Assembly (NCBI RefSeq): GCF_014650915.1
Contig: NZ_BMVW01000003.1
Location: forward strand, 248,001 to 312,000
DNA from: Streptomyces poonensis
GTDB lineage: Bacteria > Actinomycetota > Actinomycetes > Streptomycetales > Streptomycetaceae
Reading direction: 5' to 3'
DNA length: 64,000 nt
Shown: positions 34,428 through 43,165 of the stretch, piece after piece
Numbering within the stretch: the stretch's first letter is position 1
Layout of the letters: the number at the start of each line of letters is the position of its first letter
Translations under genes and position numbers: made by a program
Notes under the pieces: generated by a model
Told to the model about the DNA's origin: nothing
Databases searched by the model: none
Seen by the model: the letters and a program-made list of their open reading frames with translations, nothing else

Positions 34428-34499
34428 GTGCTGACACGCATGATCTACCTGTTCACGACGCGGATCTTCGCGTGGCTGGCCCTGTTGTGCAGATCGAGG
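34428..34499 (+). pseudogene. N-terminal fragment of an integrase-core transposase
   Basis: GTG 34428/ATG 34440 encodes MIYLFTTRIFAWLALLCRS, the hydrophobic N-terminus that precedes the 'AKNAEVLILRHE' signature in actinobacterial rve-type transposases. The sequence then turns into an unrelated frame. It complements the fragment at 3051-3119. Confidence 0.6.
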
Positions 34500-34661
34500 C
34501 GCCTCCGAGCGGACCGTCAGGTGACACCTGTACGGGAGCCACCTGCCGTTCGTCGCCAGGCCGCGGCGAGCAGTCACCGGGCGTTTCGATCCCTGCCCAG
34601 CGCTGTGCGGTGTTCCTCGCCGGAGCGGGGTGGTTGAGCGAGAAGGGGAGGCGAGGAGTGG

Positions 34662-35096
34662 TTACTCGTCGGGCGGCAGGGCGGGCCAGGGGAAAGTGAC
34701 CCGCACGGTCTTGCCGCCTTCCTCGGTGGGGACGACGGACACGGAGCCGGCGAACTCCGCGGTCAGCGTGCGGACGATGAGCATGCCGCGGCCGTTGTCC
34801 TGCTGTACGGCGGCGGGGAGCCGCTGCGGCCAGCGCGGATGGCTGTCGGTCACGCCGATGTGCAGCTCTCTGTCCTCGTCGAGCCGCAGGTGCACGGTGA
34901 AGGTGGGCGACCGGCCACAGGTGTGCTGCACGGCGTTGGAGGCGAGTTCGGAGACGATCAGCTGCACGCCGTGGATGGTCTCGGCGTCGTCCGGCAGGCC
35001 CCACTCGGACAGCACGTCCGCGACATACGTACGCGCTCCGCGGACCGACGCGGAGTCGCTCGGGAGGCTGAGGGAGGCGTGGCGGTGATCTACCAT
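34662..35096 (-). CDS. Anti-sigma-factor-like ATP-binding protein (SpoIIAB/RsbW-type HATPase)
   Basis: 144 residues from ATG 35096. It is a single HATPase_c domain: ARTYVADVLSEWGLPDD, the N-box VSELASNAVQHT, the G1 box DSHPRWPQR and the G2 box GRGMLIVRTL, ending in a beta strand (KTVRVTFPWP). Streptomyces has many such orphan kinases that phosphorylate anti-sigma antagonists or bind sigma factors. The gene is divergent from hypF, with a 427-bp gap. A SpoIIE-type phosphatase, the enzyme that reverses this kinase type, lies at 48199-50409; a link is possible but not shown. Confidence 0.85.
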   Translation of the reverse strand: MVDHRHASLSLPSDSASVRGARTYVADVLSEWGLPDDAETIHGVQLIVSELASNAVQHTCGRSPTFTVHLRLDEDRELHIGVTDSHPRWPQRLPAAVQQDNGRGMLIVRTLTAEFAGSVSVVPTEEGGKTVRVTFPWPALPPDE

Positions 35097-35523
35097 CACA
35101 ACGGCGTTCCATTCCCTGAGGGATGCAAACCGGAGACATCGAGCGGAGCCCCGATGAGCTGAGTGCAGTGTGTCAGCGCTGCCGGTCAATGCGGATGCGA
35201 TGTACCGAAGTTGCTGGCCTGTGCCCTGTGGGAGGCGAAATCTGGCGGTGCGGACCGGAACTGACCGATCCGGGCCAATGTGCTGCGCGCTTCTGTCATG
35301 GCAGTGCATCGGTGCCCGTGTGCTTGTGCGACGCCGGCCGGCCTCTGCCCGGGGCTTCGGCTTCACCACGAAGGTACTGGCCGTTCCTGAGCGCAGGCGT
35401 TGGAGGCCGCTTCGGTCGGCATACGGTACGCACCGTCCGCCAAGGATCGGTGGTGTTGCAGTACTGGTGATACTTCTCGAGAAATGCGCACATGGCCCGT
35501 GCGACGGCTGACCGCGTACCACG
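35097..35523 (+). other. Divergent promoter region between the anti-sigma gene and hypF
   Basis: 427 bp with no supported gene. It should contain promoters for both flanking genes. The only symmetrical element I would note is ACGGT-ACGC-ACCGT (35423-35436), a perfect 5-bp-arm inverted repeat about 90 bp before the hypF start, which could be an operator. Confidence 0.45.
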
Positions 35524-37911
35524 ATGGGCGGCATGGACAGCGAGCGCTCACGGGTCAGATTCCGTGTCGAAGGCATCGTGCAAGGGGTCGGGTTCCGGCC
35601 CTTCGTCCATGCGGCCGCCGGTCGGTACGCGCTCTCCGGTCTGGTCGCCAACGACGACGCCGGAGTCCTCATCGAGGTGGAGGGTGCCGCGGATGCCGTG
35701 CGGCGGTTCCGGCGGACGCTGGAGGAGGAGGCTCCGCCGCTGGCCGTGATCGAGCGCGTCAGCGCGGAGCCCGTGCCCGTGGAGGGGCTTCCCTACGCCG
35801 GATTCACCATTGCCGCCAGTCGCGGCACCGTCGACGGCGACCCTGCGTGCGGTACCGGTGGTGAGGGGGTGGCGGGCGGGCGCGGGGCCCTGGTCTGCCC
35901 GGACATCGCCACCTGTGCCGACTGCACGCGTGAGCTCTTCGCACCGGCCGACCGTCGCTTTCGGTACCCCTTCATCAACTGCACCAACTGCGGACCGCGC
36001 TTCACGGTCGTCCGGGGCACGCCCTACGACCGGATCCGGACGACGATGGCGGAGTTCACGATGTGCCCCGCCTGCGCGGACGAATACCACGATCCGTCCG
36101 ACCGGCGTTTCCACGCGCAGCCGCTGTGCTGTCCGGCCTGTGGCCCGGCTCTTCGGCTCGTCGACTCCTCCGGCGCCGCGCTCCACGGGGACCCGCTGGC
36201 GGGGGCCGCCGATCTGCTGCGTGCCGGCCGGATCCTCGCCGTCAAGGGACTCGGCGGATACCACCTCGCGGTGGACGCCGGGAACGAGACGGCCGTCCGC
36301 GCGCTGCGCTCCCGCAAGCACCGCGCCGGCAAGCCCTTCGCGGTCATGGTGCCCGACCTGCCCGCGGCGGAGCGCCTGTGCGAGGTCGACCCGGCCGGCC
36401 GGGAGCTGCTCACGGGCGTACGCCGTCCCATCGTGCTGCTGCCCCGCCGGGAGGAAGCCGGGGAAGCTCCTCTCGCGGCGGCGGTGGCCCCGGGCCGCCG
36501 CGATCTCGGGCTGTTGCTCCCGTACACCCCACTGCACCGGCTGCTGTCCGCCGAGCTGACCGGACCGTACGTCCTGACCAGTGGGAACGTGAGCGACGAG
36601 CCCCTCGCTTTCCGCGATGACGATGCCTTCGCGCGCCTCACCGGGGTCGCCGACGCGTTCCTCACCCATGACCGGCCGATCCATGCGCGTACCGACGACT
36701 CCGTCGTCCGCGTGCGCGGGGGCCGGACCATCCCCGTGCGCCGTGCGCGCGGCTATGCGCCTGAGCCGCTGTCCCTCACCGAACCCGCGCCGCGCCCGGT
36801 CCTGGGCTGCGGAGCGGAGCTGAAGAACACCTTCTGCCTCGCCGGGGACCGCACCGCCGTGCTGTCCCCGCATCTGGGGGATCTGGAGAACCATGAGACG
36901 TTGCGGTCGTTCGTCGAGGGTGTCGCCCACTTCCGGCGGCTCTTCGGCATCGAGCCCGCGCTGATCGCCCACGATCCGCATCCGGAGTACCTGTCCTCGA
37001 AGTACGCGTACGACCTCGCCGAGGAGACCGGTGCGGAGTTGGTCGGCGTACAGCACCATCACGCGCACATCGCCTCCTGCCTGGTCGACAACGGGATGCG
37101 CGGACCGGTCGTCGGCGTGGCCTTCGACGGGCTGGGGTACGGCACCGACGGCACGCTGTGGGGCGGTGAGTTCCTGGTCGCCGATCTGTGCGGCTTCCGC
37201 CGCGCGGCCCACTTCGTTCCCGTTCCGCTGCCCGGGGGGACGGCCGCGATCAGGGAGCCGTGGCGGATGGCCGTCGCGTACCTGGACGCGTGCGGGGAGG
37301 AGTACGGCGGACGCGAGGACGGTCTGCCCGTACGCCGCCGGCACGGTGACCGCTGGGAGAAGGTGCGGGCGGTGGCCCGGTCCGGGGTGAACTCGCCCCT
37401 CACCTCCAGTGTGGGCCGGCTGTTCGACGCGGTCGCCGCGATCCTGGGGATCCGCGACACCGTGGACCACGAGGGGCAGGCGGCGGCCGAGCTGGAGCAG
37501 TGCGCCGACCCGTCGGTGCGGGACGCCTACTCCGTACGGATCGACGGCGGCCGGATCGACGGCGATCGGATCGACGGCGCCGATCTGGTCCGTTCGGTGG
37601 TCGACGACCTGCGCGCGGGAACTGCTGCGGGAACCATCGCCGCCCGATTCCACAACAGCCTCGCCCATGTCATCGTCGAGGTCAGTCGCCGGCTGGGCGA
37701 GACCACCGGTATCACCGTCGTCGCCCTCTCCGGTGGGGTCTTCCAGAACGCGCTGCTCGTCGACCGCACCGTTCCGGCGCTCCGACGGCACGGCTTCGAG
37801 GTGCTCACACACCGCCGGGTGCCGCCGAACGACGGCGGCATCAGCCTGGGCCAGGTCGCGGTCGCCGCCGCGCTCGACGCCGCGGGCGCCCTCGGGCCGG
37901 CGTCTTCCTGA
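35524..37911 (+). CDS. hypF: HypF carbamoyltransferase, [NiFe]-hydrogenase maturation
   Basis: 795 residues. Domains: acylphosphatase-like (residues 10-95, GIVQGVGFRPFVHAAAG), zinc-finger region (CADC, CTNCGPRF, CPAC, CCPACGP, about 130-210), YrdC-like (KGLGGYHLAVDA, SRKHRAGKPFAVM) and Kae1-like (QHHHAHIASC near 515, ALSGGVFQN near 740). HypF makes carbamoyl-AMP and transfers the carbamoyl group to the C-terminal Cys of HypE for the active-site cyanides. It faces the hyp/hydrogenase operon on the opposite strand; only 21 bp separate its stop from that of hypE. Start ATG 35524 or 35533. A small internal R-I-D-G-x repeat lies near residue 680. Confidence 0.97.
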   Translation: MGGMDSERSRVRFRVEGIVQGVGFRPFVHAAAGRYALSGLVANDDAGVLIEVEGAADAVRRFRRTLEEEAPPLAVIERVSAEPVPVEGLPYAGFTIAASRGTVDGDPACGTGGEGVAGGRGALVCPDIATCADCTRELFAPADRRFRYPFINCTNCGPRFTVVRGTPYDRIRTTMAEFTMCPACADEYHDPSDRRFHAQPLCCPACGPALRLVDSSGAALHGDPLAGAADLLRAGRILAVKGLGGYHLAVDAGNETAVRALRSRKHRAGKPFAVMVPDLPAAERLCEVDPAGRELLTGVRRPIVLLPRREEAGEAPLAAAVAPGRRDLGLLLPYTPLHRLLSAELTGPYVLTSGNVSDEPLAFRDDDAFARLTGVADAFLTHDRPIHARTDDSVVRVRGGRTIPVRRARGYAPEPLSLTEPAPRPVLGCGAELKNTFCLAGDRTAVLSPHLGDLENHETLRSFVEGVAHFRRLFGIEPALIAHDPHPEYLSSKYAYDLAEETGAELVGVQHHHAHIASCLVDNGMRGPVVGVAFDGLGYGTDGTLWGGEFLVADLCGFRRAAHFVPVPLPGGTAAIREPWRMAVAYLDACGEEYGGREDGLPVRRRHGDRWEKVRAVARSGVNSPLTSSVGRLFDAVAAILGIRDTVDHEGQAAAELEQCADPSVRDAYSVRIDGGRIDGDRIDGADLVRSVVDDLRAGTAAGTIAARFHNSLAHVIVEVSRRLGETTGITVVALSGGVFQNALLVDRTVPALRRHGFEVLTHRRVPPNDGGISLGQVAVAAALDAAGALGPASS

Positions 37912-37932
37912 CCACCATCCCCGGGCCGGTCC

Positions 37933-39036
37933 TCAGCAGATACGCGGCAGCGGGTCGCCGATGAGCACATCGACGATGCGGGTACCGCCGAACCCGGTCC
38001 TGCACAGCACCAGCGGGGCCGGTTCTGCGCCCACATGGCCGATGACCGCGGCCTGTTCGCCGAGCGGGTGCGCGCGCAACGCGCCCAGTGCCGCCTCGGC
38101 GTCGGCGGCGTCCACTACGGCGACCATCCTGCCCTCGCAGGCGATGTAGAGCGGATCGATGCCGAGCAGCTCCGCGGCCCCCCGTACCTCGGGCCGGACC
38201 GGTACGGCGGCCTCGTCGAGAACGACCGCGACCTCGGAGGCGCGCGCGATCTCGTTGAGCACCGTGGCCACGCCGCCGCGGGTGGCGTCGCGCAGGCACC
38301 GTACACCGCCGCCGCAGGCGTCGAGCAGCGCCGCCACCAGGCCCGCCAACGGCGCTGTGTCCGACGTGAGTTCGCTTGCGATGTCCAGGTCGCCCCGGGC
38401 CAGCAGGACGGTGGTGCCGTGTTCGCCGATCGGCCCGGAGACCAGGACGGCGTCACCGGGCCGTGCCAGCCCGACACCGAGCGCGAACCCGTGTTCCACC
38501 ACGCCCACTCCGGCGGTGGTGATGTAGCAGCCGTCGGCCTTGCCGCGCTCCACGACCTTGGTGTCGCCCGTGACGATGTCGACCTCCGCCGCGGCGGCCG
38601 CCTCGGCCATGGAGGCGGCGATGCGGGTCAGGTCCGCGACCGGGAACCCCTCTTCGAGGATGAAGCCGGCCGAGAGGTGGAGCGGGCGCGCCCCGGCCAT
38701 GGCCAGGTCGTTCACCGTCCCGTTCACGGCGAGGTCACCGATGTCGCCACCGGGGAAGAAGAGCGGGGAGACCACGTAGGAGTCGGTGGTGAAGGCCAGT
38801 TGAGCCGTTCCCACCGTGAGCACCGCCTGGTCCTCCAGACGTGCCAGCACCGGGTTGTGGAAGGCCGTGAGGAAGACGGCCTCGATCAGCGTCTGCGTGG
38901 CCTTGCCGCCCGCGCCGTGCGCGAGCGTGATGCGCTCGTCGCGCATCCGGGGCTTGCGACGGTGTGCCCGTTCGATGCGCCGCAGCACCTCTTCCTCGCC
39001 GGGTGCGGGCCGCGGCGCCTTGCGTCCCGTGGTCAT
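37933..39036 (-). CDS. hypE: HypE carbamoyl dehydratase, hydrogenase maturation
   Basis: 367 residues from ATG 39036. It belongs to the PurM/AIRS-like ATP-binding family (LAHGAGGKATQTLIE, TDSYVVSPLFFPGGDIG, GDTKVVERG, GVRCLRDATRGGVATVL). It ends with PRIC; the terminal Cys is the residue HypF carbamoylates and HypE dehydrates to thiocyanate. It is the last gene of the operon and overlaps hypD by 4 bp. The 32-residue basic N-terminal extension before 'ITLAHGAGG' is longer than in most HypE proteins. Confidence 0.97.
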   Translation of the reverse strand: MTTGRKAPRPAPGEEEVLRRIERAHRRKPRMRDERITLAHGAGGKATQTLIEAVFLTAFHNPVLARLEDQAVLTVGTAQLAFTTDSYVVSPLFFPGGDIGDLAVNGTVNDLAMAGARPLHLSAGFILEEGFPVADLTRIAASMAEAAAAAEVDIVTGDTKVVERGKADGCYITTAGVGVVEHGFALGVGLARPGDAVLVSGPIGEHGTTVLLARGDLDIASELTSDTAPLAGLVAALLDACGGGVRCLRDATRGGVATVLNEIARASEVAVVLDEAAVPVRPEVRGAAELLGIDPLYIACEGRMVAVVDAADAEAALGALRAHPLGEQAAVIGHVGAEPAPLVLCRTGFGGTRIVDVLIGDPLPRIC

Positions 39037-40160
39037 GACCGGATCGCCTCCCGCACCCCGGCCCGGTCGAACCGGCCGAAGTTGTAGTACGCCGCGCACG
39101 CTCCCTCGGAGGAGACCATGCAGGTGCCGATCGGTGTCTCGGGAGTGCACGCGGTACCGAAGACCTTGCACTGCCACGGCTTGAGCACGCCCTTGAGCAC
39201 CTCGCCGCACTGACACGACTTCGGGTCGGCGACCCGGACCCCCGGGAGGTCGAAGAGCCGCTCCGCGTCGTACGCGGCGTACGCCTCCCTCAGCCGCAGC
39301 GCGGAATGGGAGATGAAGCCGAGGCCGCGCCACTCGAAGTGCGGGCGCACCTCCATCACCTGGCTCAGGACCCGCAGCGCCTTGCCGTTGCCGTCCCAGG
39401 GCACGACCCTGCCGTACTGGTTCTCCACGGCCACGCGGTTCTCCGCGAGCTGGGTCAGGAGCAGATGGATCGACTGAAGGATGTCCAGGGGCTCGAACCC
39501 GGCGACGACCAGCGGTCGGCCGTACTCGGCCGCGATGAACTCGTACGGCCGGCAGCCGATGACCGTGGACACGTGGCCGGGGCCGATGAACCCGTCCAGA
39601 CGCAGATCGGGCGAGTCGAGGATCGCCTTGATCGCCGGGATGATCGTGACGTGGTTGCAGAAGACCGAGAAGTTGTCGAGTCCTTCGTCCGCGGCACGCA
39701 GCACGGTCATCGCGGTCGAGGGCGTGGTGGTCTCGAAGCCGATGGCCATGAAGACCACCCGCCGTCCGGGATTCCGCCGGGCGATCTTCAGCGCGTCGAG
39801 CGGCGAGTAGACCATGCGGATGTCCGCGCCCGCGGCCTTGGCGTCGAGGAACGAGGCGCTGCCCCCGGGGACCCGCATCATGTCCCCGAACGAGGTCATG
39901 ATGACGTCCGGCTGCCCGGCGATGTGAAGGGCGTCGTCGACCCGGCCCATCGGGATCACGCAGACGGGACAGCCCGGCCCGTGCACGAGGCGGACGTTGT
40001 CCGGGAGATGGTCCTCGATGCCGTGCTTGTAGATGGTGTGCGTGTGCCCGCCGCACACCTCCATGAAGGTGTACGTGCGGCCCGGATCGCACAGTTCGGC
40101 GATTCTGGCGGCGAGGGCGCGGGCCTTGCCGGCGTCCCGGTACTCGTCGACATAGCGCAT
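39033..40160 (-). CDS. hypD: HypD iron-sulfur scaffold protein for Fe(CN)2CO assembly
   Basis: 375 residues. All expected signatures are present: MEVCGGHTHTIYKHG (catalytic Cys region), VHGPGCPVCV, FMAIGFETTTPSTA, GPGHVSTVIG and the [4Fe-4S] Cys set in DPKSCQCGEVLKG, ACTPETPIGTCMVSSEGAC. HypD with HypC carries the iron while cyanide and CO are attached. Start ATG 40160 overlaps the hypC stop (TGATG) and its own stop overlaps the hypE start, so hypC-hypD-hypE are translationally coupled. Confidence 0.98.
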   Translation of the reverse strand: MRYVDEYRDAGKARALAARIAELCDPGRTYTFMEVCGGHTHTIYKHGIEDHLPDNVRLVHGPGCPVCVIPMGRVDDALHIAGQPDVIMTSFGDMMRVPGGSASFLDAKAAGADIRMVYSPLDALKIARRNPGRRVVFMAIGFETTTPSTAMTVLRAADEGLDNFSVFCNHVTIIPAIKAILDSPDLRLDGFIGPGHVSTVIGCRPYEFIAAEYGRPLVVAGFEPLDILQSIHLLLTQLAENRVAVENQYGRVVPWDGNGKALRVLSQVMEVRPHFEWRGLGFISHSALRLREAYAAYDAERLFDLPGVRVADPKSCQCGEVLKGVLKPWQCKVFGTACTPETPIGTCMVSSEGACAAYYNFGRFDRAGVREAIRS

Positions 40161-40432
40161 CAGCCGTCTCCCGACTCCTTCAGTGCGTCGATCTCGTCGT
40201 CGTAGGCGGCGCCCATCTGCTCGAGGAACTCCATGGCGGCCCGCGCCTCCGCTTCGTCGATCTTGGACAGGGCGAACCCGACATGGATGAGGATCCAGTC
40301 GCCGGGCGCGACGCCCTCCTCTTCGAGCAGCGCGATATTGATGGCCCGGCGCACGCCGCTCACCTCGACCTGGGCCAGGTCCGGCTGGTCGGTGAGGAGT
40401 TCGACGACCTCACCCGGGATGCCGAGGCACAT
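40160..40432 (-). CDS. hypC: HypC hydrogenase maturation chaperone
   Basis: 90 residues beginning MCLGIPGEVVE; Cys2 is the iron-binding and partner-binding residue. The DWILIHVGFALSKIDEAEA block is standard. It delivers the Fe(CN)2CO unit from HypD to the large subunit. It overlaps the end of hypA by 23 bp and the start of hypD by one base. A second, divergent HypC-like gene lies at 47241-47561 in the same cluster. Confidence 0.97.
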   Translation of the reverse strand: MCLGIPGEVVELLTDQPDLAQVEVSGVRRAINIALLEEEGVAPGDWILIHVGFALSKIDEAEARAAMEFLEQMGAAYDDEIDALKESGDG

Positions 40433-40706
40433 CCGCCGCTCCCTGGTCTGCCGCTCCCTGGTCCGCTGCCTGCCGCGTGAGCGTGATGGACTGGAGGGTG
40501 AACTCGTCGCCGGGCACCGTGACGAGCTCGATGCCGGCGCCGTCGGCGACGCTGCCCCGCGCCACCAGCTCGAAGGACTGGGTCAGGGCCCCTTCGACCA
40601 CCGCGTGCAGGCTTCCGATCCGTACCGTGACCCCGGTGACCCGGCGTCCCCGCGCCCGGCGTTCCACCGCCCGGAGGATCTCTTCGCACAACCCGACCTC
40701 ATGCAC
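40410..40706 (-). CDS. hypA: HypA-like nickel metallochaperone lacking the zinc-finger domain
   Basis: 98 residues from GTG 40706. The N-terminus MHEVGLCEEI keeps Met1-His2-Glu3, the nickel site, and the core continues with VRIGSLHAVVEGALTQSFELVA and GAGIELVTVPGDEF. HypA normally continues into two CxxC motifs that bind zinc; none is present here (the only Cys is Cys7). Instead the tail is Gln-Ala-Ala-Asp repeats made by a 15-bp DNA repeat. It could bind nickel through His2 but lacks the structural domain. It overlaps the protease gene by 8 bp and hypC by 23 bp. No hypB is present in the window. Confidence 0.88.
   Translation of the reverse strand: MHEVGLCEEILRAVERRARGRRVTGVTVRIGSLHAVVEGALTQSFELVARGSVADGAGIELVTVPGDEFTLQSITLTRQAADQGAADQGAADVPRHPG
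40434..40466 (-). repeat. 15-bp tandem repeat at the 3' end of hypA
   Basis: Two copies of a CCGCTCCCTGGTCTG-type unit (plus strand) encode the AADQG-AADQG tail of HypA. They sit just upstream of the hypC start, inside the hypA coding sequence. Confidence 0.7.
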
Positions 40707-41229
40707 GGTGCCCCGTTCCCTTCTCCGTCGCCTCTGTCACCTTCGTCACCTCTGTCACCCGCTCGTCCAGCAGTTGCCGTACGAGCCGCACGGCCTCCTC
40801 CACCGCTCCGGAAGCGGCGGCGCTGAGCCCCATCCCCTCGCCCAGCTCCGCGGGTTCGCAGCCCACGACGAGCACCCACGGCAGGCGCACGCCCAGCCGG
40901 TCCAGGAGCGCGAGCACTGCCTCGGGCCCCATGTCGTGCGCGTCCATGGGCGCCGCGGCCACCGCCGCGGTCTCCCGTGTGCCGTCGGGCCGTTCGGGAT
41001 CCAGGACGCACACCGTGCCCGGAGGTCCTCCGCACCGCATCGCGTCGACGAGGATCAGGCCGTCATAGCCGGCCATCAGTTCGTACGCGAGGTGCACGCC
41101 GCGGATGCCGTAGTCCGCCACCCGCGTCCCCCGCGGCAGCGGCACCCCGGCCAGCCGCCGGGCGACCTCCACGCCGAAGCCGTCGTCCCGGCGGAGGACG
41201 TTGCCCACGCCCGCGACCATCACCCTCAC
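40699..41229 (-). CDS. Hydrogenase maturation protease (HyaD/HupD family)
   Basis: 176 residues from GTG 41229. The family signatures are VAGVGNVLRRDDGFGVEV (nickel-contacting Glu/Asp area), ADYGIRGVHLAYELMAGYD and LILVDAMRCGG, then MDAHDMGP (metal-contacting His). The enzyme clips the C-terminal peptide of the large subunit once nickel is in place. The large subunit here keeps such a tail after DPCMPCGVH, which fits. The GTG overlaps the upstream stop (GTGA), and the gene ends inside hypA. Its last 20 residues are a Thr/Glu/Val repeat-like tail (VTEVTKVTEATEK). Confidence 0.93.
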   Translation of the reverse strand: MRVMVAGVGNVLRRDDGFGVEVARRLAGVPLPRGTRVADYGIRGVHLAYELMAGYDGLILVDAMRCGGPPGTVCVLDPERPDGTRETAAVAAAPMDAHDMGPEAVLALLDRLGVRLPWVLVVGCEPAELGEGMGLSAAASGAVEEAVRLVRQLLDERVTEVTKVTEATEKGTGHRA

Positions 41230-42491
41230 AGCAGCTCCACCTCGTCGGGCGCGAAGTACCAGTGACGGCCGACGGATTCATGCAGGTCCGCGGCCGGGTC
41301 GTCGTCCAGGGTCACGGCCAGGTGCGTTCCGCCGTCGACGTCCTCGAGGACCGCTGCCACCCGTGCGGTGCGGTCGCACAGGAACATGTCCTGCGCGTCG
41401 GCGCGTCGCCCGCCGGGGCGCAGCCGTACCCGGGCACCCGGACCGGCCCAGCCGCCGGGCACCCGCACGGCATCGCCCGGCGGGCGTACGGGGCGACCGG
41501 TGGCGGGACTCCCACTCTCTGTGTCGGTCCCTGTGTCGGTCTCCGCGTCGGCTTCCGGGCGGCGCGGACCGCGCAGCACGCCGTGCAACCGCTCCAGCAC
41601 GGCGGGCGTGACCGCCTCGGCGTGCTCGATGATCGCCGCGGCTCGCTCATCGGTCCTCCTGGCCTCGTCCTTCTCCGCGTCGGTGAGGGTCATCGTGCGC
41701 AGCGTCAGCAGTTCGTCGATCTCCGTCCCGTCGTGCAGATCGACGGGGCTCTCCGGAGCGATCCGCGGACGGTCGCCCAGGATGATCGGTGCGGACAGCA
41801 GTGTGCTGTCGTCGATCAGCACCGGCCAGGCGTGCTGGTTGTCGCATCCGGTGGCCGCGGCCGCGGCCCACGCCGGCGGATCGGTCAGGGAGAGGACGCG
41901 TCCCTGGACGGCCGCGAGGAGCGCGTGCGTGCCGACGAGGGAGCGGCACAGCATCTCCGGCCGTGGCGTCACGGGGCCGACGGTGCGGTTCTCCACGCGG
42001 ATCCGTACCTTGAGCAGGTCGTACGGGCCCGGCAGGCGGTCGGCACGCATCCGCAGGACGCCGGACAGCTGCCACCGACGGCGCCCCTCCTCATCCCCTC
42101 CGGGAACCTCGAAGGGAACGGTCACGGTGACGCCGGGCACGAGGGACGCACCCGCGTCGATCTCCCGCACCACGCCCTCGTCCCAGGGCCGTTCCTCCGG
42201 TGCGCGTGCGTACCGCCGCTGGATCTGCAGGAACCTGACCCGCACGACGACGTCCGGCGCGGCGCTCCGCGACACGAGCAGGCACTCGGTCTGCGCGTGG
42301 GAGGTCTCCGACGGGTCCGCGCCCGGCGGGGCCAGCACCCCGAACTGCCAGCGCAGCCGGTTCTTGGGCGCGGACGCCCGGTAGGGGTACAGGACGTATC
42401 CCTCGAAGAGGACGGCGTCCGCCACGGCGCGGGCCCGCTCGAACCCCGTCGGCGGCCGGACGGGCGAGGCGCCACCACTGTCACCGGTCAT
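41226..42491 (-). CDS. Unknown 421-residue protein of the hydrogenase operon
   Basis: 421 residues from ATG 42491. I do not recognise a named domain. Visible features are FERARAVADAVLFEGYVLYP, LRWQFGVLAPPG, TECLLVSR, FLQIQRRY, VENRTVG and an Asp/Thr repeat (DAETDTGTDTESG) before a C-terminal domain with LRPGGRRADAQDMFL and HLAVTLDDDPAADLHE. The protein looks soluble and beta-rich. Proteins of this kind are conserved between the structural and hyp genes of actinobacterial-type hydrogenases, so a role in assembly or electron-partner binding is likely. It overlaps the protease start by 4 bp and the DUF5947-like gene stop by 4 bp. Confidence 0.85.
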   Translation of the reverse strand: MTGDSGGASPVRPPTGFERARAVADAVLFEGYVLYPYRASAPKNRLRWQFGVLAPPGADPSETSHAQTECLLVSRSAAPDVVVRVRFLQIQRRYARAPEERPWDEGVVREIDAGASLVPGVTVTVPFEVPGGDEEGRRRWQLSGVLRMRADRLPGPYDLLKVRIRVENRTVGPVTPRPEMLCRSLVGTHALLAAVQGRVLSLTDPPAWAAAAATGCDNQHAWPVLIDDSTLLSAPIILGDRPRIAPESPVDLHDGTEIDELLTLRTMTLTDAEKDEARRTDERAAAIIEHAEAVTPAVLERLHGVLRGPRRPEADAETDTGTDTESGSPATGRPVRPPGDAVRVPGGWAGPGARVRLRPGGRRADAQDMFLCDRTARVAAVLEDVDGGTHLAVTLDDDPAADLHESVGRHWYFAPDEVELL

Positions 42492-43165
42492 CGGTCTCCT
42501 TCTCCGTGGAGTTCCGTGGAGGGAGGCCTGCCCCGCTCGCGCAGGCTCGCGAAGAACGCGTCCAGCTCGCTGTGGACCCGGGCGCCACCGCCGAACCCCG
42601 CCCAGTGCAGCCGCAGCTTCCCCACGAGCCGGTAGCAGGCGTCGACGGGGACCAGCGCGCAGTCCACACCGGTCCCCCGGCGTCGCAGGAGCAGCGCCTC
42701 GACGTCGTCGGCCGGTGCGACGACGTCCGGTCCGGCCCCCAGGATCCGTCGCCAGGTGACGTCCGCCAGCGGCATCTCGGTGGCCCCGGCGGGACTGGGG
42801 AAGAACGCCACCAGACGGTCCAGACGGGAGTTGCGCAGGAGGAAGCAGATACCGACCGGGATCTGCAGTTCCTCCCACTGTGCGGTGGTGAGAGGTAGTC
42901 CGGGAGCGAAGTGGTACCGGTCGGGAACGGTGCGGTACCGCCCGCGAGCCGTGCCTGTGCTCTCGCTCCTGTCGCCTCGCCGGGCGAGCAGCAGCCGGCA
43001 CGCCCGGCAGACGCACAGCAGGCCCCGGTCGTCCAGGTCCACCGCGTGGCCGTGCCCGGCGTCGACGGCGGCGTCACACAGTTCGCAGCGCGCCGTCCGC
43101 CCGCTGCGCCCGCTGCCGTCGGCGGGCGGTGCGAGGTACCGGCGCAGACCGCCTCGCGCGGTCAC
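42488..43165 (-). CDS. DUF5947-like zinc-ribbon protein of the hydrogenase operon
   Basis: 225 residues from GTG 43165. An N-terminal cluster of two CxxC motifs (CELC and CRAC, with His/Asp between) suggests a zinc ribbon or Fe-S site. Further on are RYRTVPDRYHF, LQIPVGICFLLRN and VAFFPSPAGATEM. From memory it resembles DUF5947, found in actinobacterial hydrogenase loci. No enzyme activity can be assigned. A scaffold or rubredoxin-like role is possible because group 1h clusters lack a classical HoxR elsewhere in this window. It overlaps both neighbours by 4 bp. Confidence 0.82.
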   Translation of the reverse strand: MTARGGLRRYLAPPADGSGRSGRTARCELCDAAVDAGHGHAVDLDDRGLLCVCRACRLLLARRGDRSESTGTARGRYRTVPDRYHFAPGLPLTTAQWEELQIPVGICFLLRNSRLDRLVAFFPSPAGATEMPLADVTWRRILGAGPDVVAPADDVEALLLRRRGTGVDCALVPVDACYRLVGKLRLHWAGFGGGARVHSELDAFFASLRERGRPPSTELHGEGDR

